Of a DNA stretch of 64,000 bases, positions 23,952 to 36,359 are shown piece by piece. This DNA is from Lycium barbarum (lineage: Eukaryota; Streptophyta; Magnoliopsida; Solanales; Solanaceae), in assembly GCF_019175385.1 (NCBI RefSeq), contig NC_083346.1, positions 119,601,771 to 119,665,770 of the forward strand, in the 5' to 3' direction. How positions within the stretch are numbered: the stretch's first letter is position 1; every line of letters starts with the position of its first letter. The notes under the pieces are model-generated. The model was not told the origin of the DNA, searched no databases, and saw only the letters and a program-made list of their open reading frames with translations. A program made the position numbers and the translations under genes.

Positions 23952-24099
23952 TTAACTGTTGACACCCAATTTTGTCCCGCCTCTCCCCCGAAATACCTAT
24001 TAATACTTCTAGTGTTTTGAGAAATTAAAATATGCATTTAAATTTTACTATAATTATTAGTCTTTTATTAACACCCACGTTTTATTATTCCGCTGCAGT

Positions 24100-24115
24100 T
24101 ATTATTATTATTATA

Positions 24116-24150
<35 letters not shown>

Positions 24151-24240
24151 TATTATTATTATTATTATTATTGTTATTATTATTCTTAAATTATCATTTT
24201 ATTACTAATTGTCATTAATTATTATTATTCTTGTTATTTC

Positions 24241-24292
<52 letters not shown>

Positions 24293-24760
24293 GTTATTAT
24301 TATTATTAATTACTAATCATCATTATCATCGTTATTTTTATTATTAATTATTATCATTGTTTTATCAATAATTGTTATTTATTATTATTAATTATTATCA
24401 TTGTTTTATCAATAATTGTTATTTATTATTATTATTATCACCATTATTATTTCTTATTATTATTATCATTATTATTTTATTATTACCACTATTACTGTTA
24501 TTATTATTAATTTATTATCATTTTTTGTTATTATCAATAATTGTCATTTTTTTATTATTAATTACTACCATATTTATTATTAATGTTATTTGTTATTAAT
24601 TATCAATATTTGTTATCTACTATTATTATTATATCTATTATTATTTTTATCACCATTATCATCAGCATTATCATTATTACCATTATCATTATTGTTATCA
24701 TTATTAGCAGTATTACTACCGCTATTTATTTGCTGCTATTATCTAGTATTATTGAAACTT
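24100..24760. repeat. (ATT)n-rich microsatellite
   Basis: Imperfect ATT/ATC trinucleotide array of about 650 bp. The same site in the LTRs at 39130 and 53020 has only ~100 bp of similar repeats, so it expanded in this copy. Open frames across it give only Ile/Leu/Tyr strings. Confidence 0.95.
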
Positions 24761-27700
24761 GCATTTCTCAACGTTCTGCCAACTGGCGCATACACATCGC
24801 ATTTATTTCGCACATTTTAATGATAGCGTTTGTTATTAAATATTATTGCACGGTCATTGCAACATCATATAATTTTATTATCCGGATCTTTTATAATTAC
24901 ATATTTCCGTATTAGGTGATATTCTGGCACCCTTAGTACATCGTTAATCAAAATGGGTCTCTTATGCAAATTTAGAAGCCAAACTATTTCTTGCACTCGG
25001 TCCGTATTTTGACTTACCGGACCCCAAATCAAAGTCCAATTAACTCCTAATATTTTTTGGACTAGACCATATTTTTTATCTCAATTTTAGACCAGTCCAC
25101 GTTTAAATTCACTAGTCCATCTTTTTAATACCCAGTCTAAAATTTGACCCGGTCCACAAATGGACCAGGTCCGATCCATTTTTTTCGTCCAAATAAGGGA
25201 AACCCTTTTAGGGTTTCCCCTTCATCTCCTCATTTCCACCGCCGCACCCCCTCTTTCCCATTCCCTCTTCTTCTCCTCCTTTCCCTCTCCTCCGCCGCTC
25301 CCACTTCCCTTTTGTTTCCTCCTTCTTCTCCGCTTCCCCCACCATGCCCTGTCCCCCACTTAGCCCTATTCCCCGCTCTTCTCTCTCCCGCTCCTCCCTT
25401 TTTCTTCAACAAAAAAAAAGAGAGCAAAACCCTATAAAGAGGGACACAGGAATCGTCGAAAAGGGGGGGAATAAAAAAAGGAAGGCCCGAAAAAAATCAG
25501 ATCGAAAAAAAAAGAACGAAATCTTTTCGAAGAGGTTTTGGAAAACCCCAAAAATTGCCTTGCAAAAAACCAGATCTTGAAACCCTTCTGAAAATACCAG
25601 CCTTCAGACGCACATAATTTCCCAAATATCAATTTGTAGTTCGTTGTAATAATCGAGTCAAAAGATACGTCAAACATTCTTTTTATCTGATTCTGTTGGT
25701 GTTGGGAATTTGAGCCTCGCGAGCTCGGATTTGGTAGCTTCGAGGTAGATATCGAAACCCTCGCTTCATTTCGCTGCACCCGAAGAAGGTAAATCCCATT
25801 CCTTTCTTTCAAGTTTTATATGTTTATGTTTTTTTGGTTTGGTTTGATGTCTAGCTTAGCTATTGTAGTTAGATAAATCATTATCATGTTTTATCTTAAT
25901 TTTTTTAGATATTGTCAGATGTCGTTGTTGTTTATTTAGTCCAGCATGTGCGGCTTAGTTTAGATAGTGTTTATTTGCATGCTGATAATTCGATCTAATA
26001 GATGGTATGGAATTATTTAGGTTTTGTTCCCAGTTGATTTTGGTTAATGATCAATTAAGCATGTATAATCACTTGTCGTTCACAGTTGTTTATGGTCGAT
26101 TAATTAAATTAAACCTAATCCAATATGGCATTTGTCCTATTTTATATACGGTATGTATATTGTAGATCCCATCTAACAGGTGGACTAGTCAAATCATTGC
26201 GTAGATGTGTTTGTCCCTTTATTTGCTAATAAACCATATCTTTGCTATGTGAAATTTGTTGGTTATAGTGTAAAAATCATGTGTAGACAGTGTTGGATTT
26301 GTATGAAGTATATTTGATGTGAACTGTGTTGCATATACACAATTGGTGTGTTTACCCAGAGAGTCCAAGCTAGACCCTAATGGAGTTTTTCAACCCCCTA
26401 GATTTAGTTTCTTTTCTCTGAAATGTCGAAGATAGGAATAGGTGTTTGTGTCCTCTTTCTTCTTCTTCCTTGGCTTAAAGTTTGTTTGTGGCTTTTGAGA
26501 GTATGTTCTAAATCTCATATAAACAAGATCTAATTCCCATAACTTAGGGATTAATAACAAAGTGCTATTGGGAATGGAAATGATAGAAAGATACCCTCAA
26601 TTTGTGCAAGACAATCATATGCTAACACAAATGCCTGAGCTGGGTTTGTTTTCATCAATAATATGTAGTATCTAGCTTTGGTGACTGAAAACAGTTTCAT
26701 AGAAATAGTGTGACCATGTTGTTATTATGTGCTCAAGTGTTGTCTTCTCAGTGCATAAGAAAACATGTCTTTATCAAACCTGTTAGATAGGGATGACTGA
26801 AATTGTGATCAGATATTAGAGGGGCTCGAATTCAGCCTCAAATTATCAACTCTGATAATCTTAAATGATTGTATTATTGCCCAGGAAGAGTGATGTTTGC
26901 TTATGTGCCTGAAAATAATCTTCTTGATAATTATGTCTCGACCCTTATCTGTTTCTGCCTTGATGTACTCTGGCTGTTTTGCTTTGGTTTATTGATTGTG
27001 ACACTTTAAAAAATAATGTTTTGGTTAACTCTGAAGTCAAATATTATCACTCTTTAAAAGCATACTGTTATCGAGTCACCTGCTACTATGTTTAGAACTG
27101 GTTCCCTGCTATAAATCAGTTGCTGGTTCAAAGGGGTCTGTTCTTGGCTGCAACTTTGTTATTCATGGCTGCATTATTGGTTGTTCGTTGTTACGGTTTT
27201 GAGTGTAACAACTGTTGTTCCTCCAGGGACTAAAGCCTGTTGAAAGGACACTTAACTTGTTATTGTGATAGACATAATCATTTGTGGATGAGATATGGGG
27301 TTTTGTTTGATTTCTACCTAGAAGAAGACCCAACTGTTCATTTGCTGGAGTTAGGAATGTCTGTTAATCCTGTAGGAGGAATCTCATATGTATAACTGCT
27401 TCATGTTGGCTTATAGGTTCTGAATATGGTGTGTATCTTTTGTGTCTGTCTCTTGATTGCTTCCATGAGCTTCCTAATGTGTCATCTGTCTTGGCCGAGT
27501 GTCCTCTTAGAATGTATGTTTTCCCTGAACACATTTTCTTCTTCACTTGTTACCTAATGACCAGTTGGACTTCCTTTCCCTTTTTTTTTAACAATTCTGT
27601 CCGTGAAAATATGGCAATGAAGTTAGTTTAAGCTCATAAACATAGGCTAGCTTATCGATTTAATTCATGCATTAATTACTTGGTTGAACAAGTTTATATC

Positions 27701-28112
27701 AAAAGTATATACTAAAAGTTATCTAATATAACCCATATGAGTATTCAGTTATGATCAATTAATATTGACATTGAGGATTCTGTGTATATGCTCATGCTTA
27801 AACCTTTAAGTGCTCGAATCTGCAATGCTCATTTGTGAGCTATGGTTATTACCACATGCATAATGGTGACAATCGATTCGAAAACACTAGTTGAAAATTG
27901 ATCTGAAATTTGATATATATTCCTGATAAGTTGTCATTTACTTAATCATCAATCTCCAATTTGTGATGCGTGTTGGTTGATTTGTATATGCTCTGAATAT
28001 ACTCAAATATACATAATCCCCCGAACTGCTTTAAATCTACATTATACATGTTCAGTCGTAGTTGGTTGATTCAACACTAATCTTTTTCTTTGTTTATGCA
28101 TGATCATCGTAT

Positions 28113-28131
28113 ACGAGTCCGAGGGACTCGT
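28113..28131 (+). promoter_or_regulatory. Conserved LTR hairpin
   Basis: ACGAGTCCGAGGGACTCGT: perfect 8-bp stem with GAG loop. The same hairpin is at 42533-42551 and 55656-55674 in the other family LTRs, although the sequence around it differs. It lies within the putative LTR intron, about 240-290 bp before its acceptor. Its role is unknown (packaging, dimerisation or splice control are possible). Confidence 0.6.
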
Positions 28132-29436
28132 TTTCCTCCACATCTGGTTGGGCTTTTAGCCCAACACAACTCAGCTCTCGAGTCAACTCTCTGCCCGGCC
28201 CAATCTACAGTAAAAAATATAGAAAACACAAATGCTGGGTCAAGGGCCCAACAAGCAGGAACAGTGTGCGACCGTGTACAAATGGGCTGAGCCCAACTGC
28301 AGCCGTGGGTCACAGTGGCCCAAAACGGCCAGGCCCATTTGATATTAGTTGGCCCTTTCTATATATATTTTTTATGCCTTTAATTTGTATTATGTGACTA
28401 ACTTTATATTTTGTTAATTTAGGTGAACCTTAGCAAGTTTAGTGGATTAGTCTTAGTTATGGGTAGTTAACTTAAGAGAGAACTAACAATTAATTTCACA
28501 AATTATTCTCTTCTCTTCATGCTTTTATTTGAAATAATCAATTTGCAAAAAAATGACATGACTATATATATTTTAAATTAAAGGAGTCACATTTTATCAC
28601 AAAACGTTTCAAAACGCCACTAATACGCAATTATAAGTTTAATTTATAGATAATCCTCCAAGTTCGAATCAATCATGCATTTAATTAAACATAGTCAATA
28701 AAAAAAATAATTAAAAGAAAACTTACTTTCCTTTTTTGCTTTCCATTTAAAGAATAGCCTAGATTTTCCACATAGTCATGTTCATATCACACTATCCTAT
28801 TCAAAGTCCAAATTTGTGAAATCTTCTATTAAAACTACTAATCATATGCAAATTGTCTTTTATAAGTTGTTTGTTTTAAAATAGTGTTAGCATTTAAAGT
28901 CATATCAACATACCTTTAAGTGTTACTTAACATTTCAAACCCTCTTTTCTAAGTGGCATTTGAAATCTCCTTTCCATATAAATTATCATATTTTCTATTC
29001 GTCTTATCCTAGCTAATATTTCTCTTTTAAAACCCTGGTGATATTTATAAGCATTATTTTAAATAGCATTATTATATTTTTATCCTTTTTTAAATCTTAG
29101 TAATAATTTACAAAAAATTATTTTTTTTCCTAAATATTATATCCGCATTTAATTTAATTGATTAACCTAAGTTTAGTCGGATAACCGTAAGTTAACGGAT
29201 TTTAAAGGATGCCTAACATCTTCCCTTTAGGATAATATAGAACCCTTACCTAGAATCACACTGGTTAAGTAGACCATTAACAGAGGTTTAATTTTAACTT
29301 TACCTTAGTTAATAATCAGGTGTCCTAATTCACCATAAAATCAATTAGGTGGCGACTCCTTAAAACAAAGCAATTTAGGAATCTCCAATATGTTATACTC
29401 CGTCTCAACCCGGTTAAAATGGGGTATAACATTAAC

Positions 29437-30320
29437 TTGACTTTCTCCATAGCTTGATAAACCAAATCTGGTCCTAACAACTCTGCTTCACCTACTTCAA
29501 ACCAACCAATTGGTGATCTGTATCTTCGCCCATACAGAGCTTCAAATGGGGCCATCCCAATACTAGCATGATAACTGTTATTATATGAAAACTCAATGAG
29601 TGGTAAGTGATCATCCCAATTACCTTTGAAATCCAAGACACATGCTCTCAACATATCCTCTAGAGTCTGAATAGTACGCTCTGCCTGGCCATCTGTTTGT
29701 GGATGAAAAGCTGTGCTGAGGTTCACCTTGGTACCCAATCCTTTCTGAAAGGATTTCCAGAAGTTCGCTGTAAACTGAGCACCACGATCTGAAATAATGG
29801 ACACTGGTGTCCCATGCAATCTGACAATCTCATTAACGTACAGCTTGGCATAATCTTCAGCTGAATATGTGGTCTTGACTGGCAAAAAGTGTGCTGACTT
29901 AGTAAGCCGGTCAACGATCACCCAAATAGAGTCATGTCTCCTAGCTGAACGAGGTAAACCTGATACGAAATCCATATTGATCATTTCCCATTTCCAGACA
30001 GGAATATCAATATTCTGGGCCAAGCCACCAGGCCTCTGGTGTTCGGCTTTCACCTGCTGACAGTTCAGGCACTTAGCCACAAAATCTGCCACATTCTTCT
30101 TCATATCGTTCCACCAGTAAATCTCCTTGAGATCATGATACATCTTAGTGGAACCTGGGTGAATGGAATACCTGGAATTGTGAGCTTCTGACATGATTCG
30201 CTCTCTGAGCCCATCTACATCTGGGACACATAATCTGCCTTGGTACCTCAAGGTACCATCATCTCCCCCTTGTTCAAAAGCCGTTGTCTTATGCTTGTGA
30301 ATCCCTTCCTTCAGCTGCAA
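29437..30320 (-). pseudogene. Chromovirus integrase (zinc-binding and DDE core)
   Basis: About 295 codons of pol before the nested LTR. The HHCC zinc-binding domain is seen as HNSRYSIHPGSTKMYHDL and CLNCQQVK. The catalytic core has the first Asp in MDFVSGLPRS, the second in ISDRGAQFTANFW and the Glu in HPQTDGQAERTIQTL, so the DDE triad is preserved. Towards its C-terminal end, the YNNSYHASIGMAPFEALYGR block typical of gypsy integrases is present. The frame then runs into the solo LTR at 29431. The terminal ~35 codons of the visible ORF come from LTR sequence and are not part of integrase. Confidence 0.93.
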
Positions 30321-30596
30321 TAAATAGGGATCACTAAATTATTTCTCCTTGACTTCAACAACTAAAGAGGAAAGAGCACTATTCTGAACAACCACACCAC
30401 CATCCCCGAATTCCAAAAGTCAAACTCCAAGATTGGCCAAACGGTGAACTTCCTTTGTCATAACTCTCTTATCCACGTCCACGTGGGCTAAACTTCCCAT
30501 GGAATGCCGACTAAGAGCATCAGCTACAACATTTGCTTTCCCCGGATGATAGAGAATGTCCACATCATAATCCTTAAGCAATTCGAGCCATCTCCT
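30321..30596 (-). pseudogene. Chromovirus RNase H end and linker, nonsense-ridden
   Basis: This bridges the RT-RNase H frame and the integrase frame, all in the same phase. In-frame stops are TAG at 30597-30599, TGA at 30420-30422 and TAA at 30339-30341. Between them the residues follow the usual RNase H end and 'NVVADALSR'-like connector of gypsy pol. Each stop is one C-to-T step from a Gln or Arg codon, the pattern produced by deamination of methylated cytosine in silenced elements. Confidence 0.85.
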
Positions 30597-32609
30597 CTAT
30601 CTAAGATTTAGCTCCCTTTGCTTGAATATATACTGCAGGCTTTTATGATCCGTGAAAATATCAACGTGCACTCCATACAAATAATGTCGCCATAATTTAA
30701 GTGCAAAAACTACAGCTGCCAACTCTAAGTCATGAGTCGGATAATTCCTTTCGTGAACCTTAAGCTGATGGGATGCATAAGCTACAACCTTACCATGCTG
30801 CATTAAGACACATCCGAGACCAACTCCCGAAGCATCACAATAAATCACGAATCCTTCAGCTCCCTCTGGCAAAGTCAAAACTGGAGCAGAAGTCAATCTT
30901 TTCTTCAACTCTTCAAAGCTTCTCTCACAAGCATCTGACCATTGGAACTTAACTTTCTTCCGTGTCAACTTAGTCAACGGAGCAGAGATAGAAGAAAATC
31001 CTTCTACAAAGTGTCGATAATAGCCTGCCAGACCCAAGAAACTTCTTATATCAGAAACTGAGGCGGGTCTGGGCCAACTCTTTACGGCGTCAATCTTTTG
31101 AGAATCAACTTTAACACCTTCAGCCGAGATCACATGGCCTAAGAATGCCACTGATTTAAGCCAAAACTCACACTTTGAGAATTTTGCAAAAATCTCACGA
31201 TCCTTAAGAGTCTGCAACACTATTCTGAGATGTTCTGCATGTTCGGCCTCATTACAGGAGTACACCAAAATATCGTCAATGAAGACAATGACGAATAAAT
31301 CGAGATAAGGCTTGAAGACCCTGTTCATAAGATCCATGAAAGCAGCTGGCGCATTTATCAACCCAAATGACATAACAAGAAATTCAAAATGGCCATAACG
31401 GGTCCTGAAAGCTGTCTTCGGAATATCAGCTTCCTTAACCTTCAACTGATGATAGCCTGTTCTGAGGTCAATCTTGGTATAACATTGGGCGCCTTGCAGC
31501 TGATCAAATAAGTCATCGATTCTAGGAAGAGGGTACCTGTTCTTAATGGTGACCTTGTTCAGCTGACGGTAATCTATACACATACGTAAAGAACCATCCT
31601 TCTTTCGGACAAATAAGATTGGTGCACCCCAAGGCGAAACACTAGGCCTAATAAACCCCTTATCAAGTAGATCTTTCAACTGGGCTTTTAACTCTTTTAA
31701 CTCTGCTGGAGCCATTCTGTATGGCGGAATAGATATCGGCTGAGTATCGGGAAGTAAATCAATTCCAAACTCAATCTCCCTGTCAGGAGGGACTCCTGGA
31801 AGATCTTCTGGGAAGACTTCCGGAAATTCATTTACAACTGGAACAGATTGGAGAGTTGGAGTCTGAGCATCTGAATCTTTGACTCGAACTAGGTGGTAGA
31901 TATAACCTTTGGAAATCATTTTTCTGGCCTTTAAGTAAGAAATGAATCTACCCCTAGGTACTACTGAATTACCCTTCCATTCTATGACTGGCTCATTAGG
32001 AAACTCGAATCTTACCACCTTAGTTCTACAACATACTGTGGCATAACATGAAGCTAACCAATCCATACCCATGATCACATTGAAGTCTACCATTTCTAAT
32101 TCCGCTAAATCAGCTATGGTTCTGCGGTGATAGACTAAAACTGGGCAACCCCTATACATATGTCTAACTGTGAGTGATTCCCCAACGGGGGTGGACACCT
32201 CAAAAGGTTCATACAATTTTTCAGGTTCAATACCAAATTTCTTAGCAACAAAAGGGGTTACATAAGATAGGGTGGATCTTGGGTCAATAAGGGCATATAC
32301 ATCGAAAGTGAAAACTGTTAGAGTACCTGTAACAACATCTGCTCGAGCTTCTGTATCCTGACGGCCTGTCAATGCATACATGCGGTTTCGCCCCCCGCTT
32401 GTGTTTCCAGACCTAACTGCATTGTTCCCCTGCTGGGCTTGATTATTACGAGGGACTGCTGAATTTATGGATGGCGTCATATTACCTCCAGTACCCTGCC
32501 TGGTTGATGGACAGTCTTTCTGAAAATGGCCCTTCTGACCACATCTAAAACAGGCATCAGTACCCACACGACAATTACCTAAGTGTCTCTTATTACACTT
32601 GCCGCACAT
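30597..32609 (-). pseudogene. Chromovirus gag zinc knuckle, protease, RT and RNase H
   Basis: 670 codons. Residues 2-13 and 20-33 are Cys/His knuckles (second: [16 protein letters not shown]2CX4HX4C) that bind element RNA. The protease follows; its active site near residue 109 reads [11 protein letters not shown], with Arg where the family has Gly after D-P/S, so it is probably inactive. After a connector, the RVT_1 reverse transcriptase (about residues 300-460) shows [25 protein letters not shown] in outline, [15 protein letters not shown], and the catalytic FIDD near residue 445. RNase H then begins with [13 protein letters not shown] and TDHKSL. The ORF ends at a premature TAG. The start given is just the first Met in this frame; gag lies upstream in the same phase. 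Confidence 0.95.
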
Positions 32610-32675
32610 CGGATAAGTATAAGTCGACTGACCCCCACTAGCTTGAGAGTACGAGCTTGCTGGCCTGAAATTCGG

Positions 32676-33626
32676 CTACTTATCATTGCGGAACTTAGGA
32701 AGTGGGGCACTTGCTGTGGGCGGAGCAGGTACTGCTGACCTGTTCTTAAAGAAGTTCCTGTTTCGGTTCCCGCTGAACTGTCCGGTAGACTTGACCCTCT
32801 TGTTGAACTCCTTGTCTTTCTCTTTTTGTAAAGTTTCTTCCTCCTTTAGACTTGTTTCCTTGCCCTGCACAAAAGCAACCATCTTGGAAATAGTCATTGT
32901 CCCATTCTGTGCAACAATATTGGCTCCATCATACAATGGGAATCAAGACCTCCAACGAATCTTCTCACTCTTGCCCTCATATCAGGTACCATGTGTGGGG
33001 CATGCTTCGCCAGGCTAACGAACTCCAAATAGTATTCTTGAACTGGCCTGCCATTTTGCTTGAGCTTCAGGAACTGTTCAGCCTTAGCCTCTCTGAACTC
33101 TACTAGCATAAAGTGGTCTCGGAATGCGCTAGCAAATTCATTCCATGTAGCATCAGGCGCATTCTCACCTCGGGACAATTCCCAAGATTCATACCATGTG
33201 TTAGCAATGCTCTGTAGCTGCAATGCTCTGTAGCTGATGAGCTCCGAAAGTAGCCGCTTCGGTTTCGGTAACTGTCATAATCCTGAAGATCTTTTGGAGA
33301 GCATCAATGTAGTCCTGAGGGTCTTCATCCTTCTTCGTCCCCGTGAATACTGGGGGATTCATTCTGAGAAAATCCTTCGTCTTAGAAGACTCTCCATTAC
33401 CTCCTGAACTTGACCCAGATTCCTGACGTTGGGCCTGAGCTGCTACCAGCTGGGTGAGCATGTTGATAGCATTCCTAACATCCCTGCCTGAAGCACTAGG
33501 AGGTGTAACGGTAGGGGCGGCTGGAGCTGTTGCCTGAGTCAGAACAGTATCTTCGTGAGCTACTTCAGTGGCAGCCCTTTGGCTGGTGGCTGTGTTTTTC
33601 TTCTTGTAAGTTCTTTTGTAAGGCAT
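32676..33626 (-). pseudogene. Chromovirus gag, frameshifted
   Basis: Starts with MPYKRTYKKKNT at 33626, about 200 bp after the PBS. The capsid-like retrotrans_gag domain is recognisable from TWNEFASAFRDHFM, FLKLKQNGRPVQEYYLEFVSLAKHAP and RVRRFVGGL. An exact 16-bp tandem duplication (33204-33219 and 33220-33235) shifts the frame after the first ~140 codons. A second indel near 32940 returns it to the original phase. A further break lies between 32676 and 32609. Gag forms the cytoplasmic particle; this copy cannot make it. Confidence 0.9.
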
Positions 33627-33825
33627 TTTCTGAAAACACGTACACGCACGAATTAGGAAGCCATCCTAAAAATATTACTCTAACTGCACGATCTAGAATA
33701 TGAAAGAAATGAGACAATCCTGAATGTCTTGGTGGTCAACTGTTTATATGTGTGGGGCCCTCACACATATAAAAGAGACCCCACTAGACACGGTTTCATA
33801 GACTCCCTAAAGATCCTTGAACCTA

Positions 33826-33838
33826 GGCTCTGATACCA
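33826..33838 (-). other. Chromovirus primer-binding site (tRNA-iMet)
   Basis: The minus strand reads TGGTATCAGAGCC, the standard initiator-Met tRNA complement, five bases from the 5' LTR end. Confidence 0.93.
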
Positions 33839-33843
33839 AGCTT

Positions 33844-36354
33844 TGTCACGCCCCGAACCATGGCTTGGACGTAACACGGCACTCGGTGCCTGACTGCATG
33901 TGACCGAGCGAACCACATGACTTGCTAAATCATCATGATGCATAATATAAGCGGACTATAACGTGAATGCATGATGAGCCTTTATAAAACGTAATGAGTC
34001 ATAATACTTAATAAAGTACTTGTTTAAAACATGAGTGAGCCAAAATGGCTATACGACTCTAAATGTCTGACATGACATAACTGACTTGTCTAGTCTATGA
34101 AACCTCTACCATGAGTATGACTGGAAAACATACTTACTGGGACAAGGCCCCCAACATACCTTTAAATGCAAAACTAAATAAAGAAATACAATGTTTAAAC
34201 CCCGAATGAGATGGGGCTCACCAATATGTTGATACGAGCAAATCCTAATGATCAGAAGCGTCGTCCTATAAATCCGTACCTGCATCGTGAAATACAGGCC
34301 CCCGGGCAATAAAAGGGGACGTCAGCACATTGAATGTACTGGTATGTAAAGCAACCGAAATAAACAACATGGGACATGGAGTAACATGATAAGAACTGAA
34401 ACTGAAAACTTGGACATGAACATGAGCATGAGTATATATATATATATATATATAACATGAGTAAAGCATGATAAGTAGGGAGAGCATTTCATAAACCGAC
34501 ACATGATGTCACCACGTGGATACGTGGAGTCTGGTACCTCGCCGGACCAGCAGAGCCCCTATACCTTGCCAGGGTATAAGGTAATAACGTACCTAATGGA
34601 ACCATTCAGTGTGAAATTAAGGTATCGTCCTAACTGGGCGGAGCGATCCTTGTCCTATGGTGGCTACATAGTTTCAGGCTATCTGAGCCTTCTCGGTAAT
34701 TTGTGCAACTCCCAAAAACATGAACATAATATAGTTGGCTAAGAAGCCCATGACTTTCGTGAATTTACTTGTACTTGTCTTGGAATCATGACTTCACGAA
34801 ACAACTTGTAAACATGGTTTCATGAAATAGCTTGTAAACATGTTCTTGATTTATGAGTAATATAATAGTTCATAATCATATATTTGTAGTTGACTTGAAA
34901 ACATGTTTATAACTTGCAAAATAACTCATGCAGTTTCATATGAACATAATGAGAACACATGAGGAAGAATTCATAATTCGTGGATTAAGCTAGGATTCCT
35001 AATGTCCGTAATGGAAGGTTAGGAATACAATAACGAACATATATATACGGGATTCATGTACATACATACATAATTACGGGCTACCAACATGTTGGGTTTA
35101 ATGCCCTAGGATTTGAACTTCATAGATTTTACGAAACGGATCATGGGGAAGAACGTAGAGATTCCCACATGTGGATGGAAGTTCTACATACCTTAACTTC
35201 CCGCTTTTGAGCGTATCCCAATGTCCTTCAATCCCTTCAAACTTCAATCTATAGCAATACAAGCCATAGGGACTCTATATTAGCAACAATATCCATGTTT
35301 TGTTCATCTAAGCATTTTATCAAACACTTAGTGGGCATGAAGCTCTATAACCCTCATTAATGGTGTTTTCTTCACCCAATCCTCATTCTATTACCTCTAG
35401 TTATTTCTACAATCTCAATTAGATGCAATTAACATCATTCTTCATCACCCATATGAATACAACAATCCCAAGTCAACAATCCAACAACTCTAGCATAGTT
35501 CATATAATTCTCTCCAACAAACTCAATTATTATTCTCCCAAGAATTCATCAATTCACAACTATAAATGATTAGGGAGTAGAAATATTACCTTTTTGGAGT
35601 CCAATCCTCTTGAATTCGGGTTCTAGGGTTTCCTCATCCAACAATAATGTTCCAATCCTAACTCTATGCATTAGAAGAGTTTACTCAAGTTAGAAAAGGG
35701 ATTAGGGATTTAAATTCAACCTAGAATCATGATAAAAACTTACCTTGGAAGATCTTGAGGTTTGGGATTTGTTGTCTCTGAGTTTAGAGAGAATTTTCGT
35801 GAATGGGGTGTTGGGGAAATAAACCCCAACCCCAAATATAACAAGAAAACGCGTAAACCCGAAATTGACCTGTTTCGCGATGGTTCCGCGATGCGGGTGA
35901 ATCGCGCAACATTCTGCAGCTAAAAAATCAGAGTTGCGATATCGGTCCCCGAAGCGGGACCATCGCGCGCTCTCTCACGCGCCGTCACGCGCCCCGAGAA
36001 GCGACGGGTATCGGTTCTGCACAGTGTTCGGTAAAATAGGCATAACTTCTTGTACACAGCTCTGTTCAAGACCCGTAATATACCGTTGGAAATATATTTC
36101 AAAGGGCTACAACTTTCATCAAGGAAGGTTTCCCAAATTCCTAATTAATAAAGGGGTTATGGTCGTTGGAAGTAAGACCTTCTATAAACTCACTTGCAAA
36201 CATGCCCTGTAGAGTGGCTTCCAACTTTTCTTTGCCCAAAGACATTTCTTATGACTTAATTGGTTTTCAAAACACTTCATATAACCCTCATATTGGTTCC
36301 ATTATATTATCATCTTATGAGTCAAACTTTCGCCCGAAGCTACGAGGTGTTACA
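33844..36354 (-). repeat. Chromovirus 5' LTR
   Basis: 2511 bp with the same termini as the 3' LTR, followed by TSD GTTGT at 36355-36359. Near-identity to the 3' LTR over long stretches argues for a recent insertion despite the broken genes. Confidence 0.96.
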
Positions 36355-36359
36355 GTTGT

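Larger units (their letters stand above)
23957..29431 (+). mobile_element. Ogre/LARD-like solo LTR, 5475 bp, TSD TTAAC
   Basis: Begins TGTTGACACCC and ends GGGGTATAACA, the same ends as the LTRs at 38982 and 52871, and is flanked by TTAAC (23952-23956 and 29432-29436). No internal region is attached, so it is a solo LTR. It is longer than its relatives because of a ~650-bp ATT-rich microsatellite near its start. A TATAAA at 25433-25438 precedes a conserved leader. A putative intron (25789-28422) has a GT start, a TGACTAAC branch-point-like site and an AG end, all at positions matching the other copies. The CT-rich and ATT-rich ORFs inside are composition artefacts. Confidence 0.93.
20695..36354 (-). 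mobile_element. Tekay/Del-type chromovirus (Ty3/gypsy), TSD GTTGT
   Basis: LTRs at 33844-36354 (5') and 20695-23217 (3') are nearly identical. The element is bounded by the 5-bp TSD GTTGT at 20690-20694 and 36355-36359. The order on the minus strand is LTR, tRNA-iMet PBS, gag with zinc knuckles, protease, RT, RNase H, integrase, chromodomain, PPT, LTR. The C-terminal chromodomain marks it as a chromovirus, and the domain style suggests Tekay/Del. A 5475-bp solo LTR is nested in the integrase. Pol carries at least four nonsense codons and gag two frameshifts, so the copy is dead although its LTRs look young. Confidence 0.97.

Noticed and set aside
24372..24915. Hydrophobic ORFs resembling membrane proteins
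   Set aside because: Pure translation of ATT/ATC microsatellite; strings of Ile and Leu without real helices.
25144..25812. Pro/Ser-rich and basic ORFs
   Set aside because: CT-rich and A-rich leader of the solo LTR; composition artefact on both strands.
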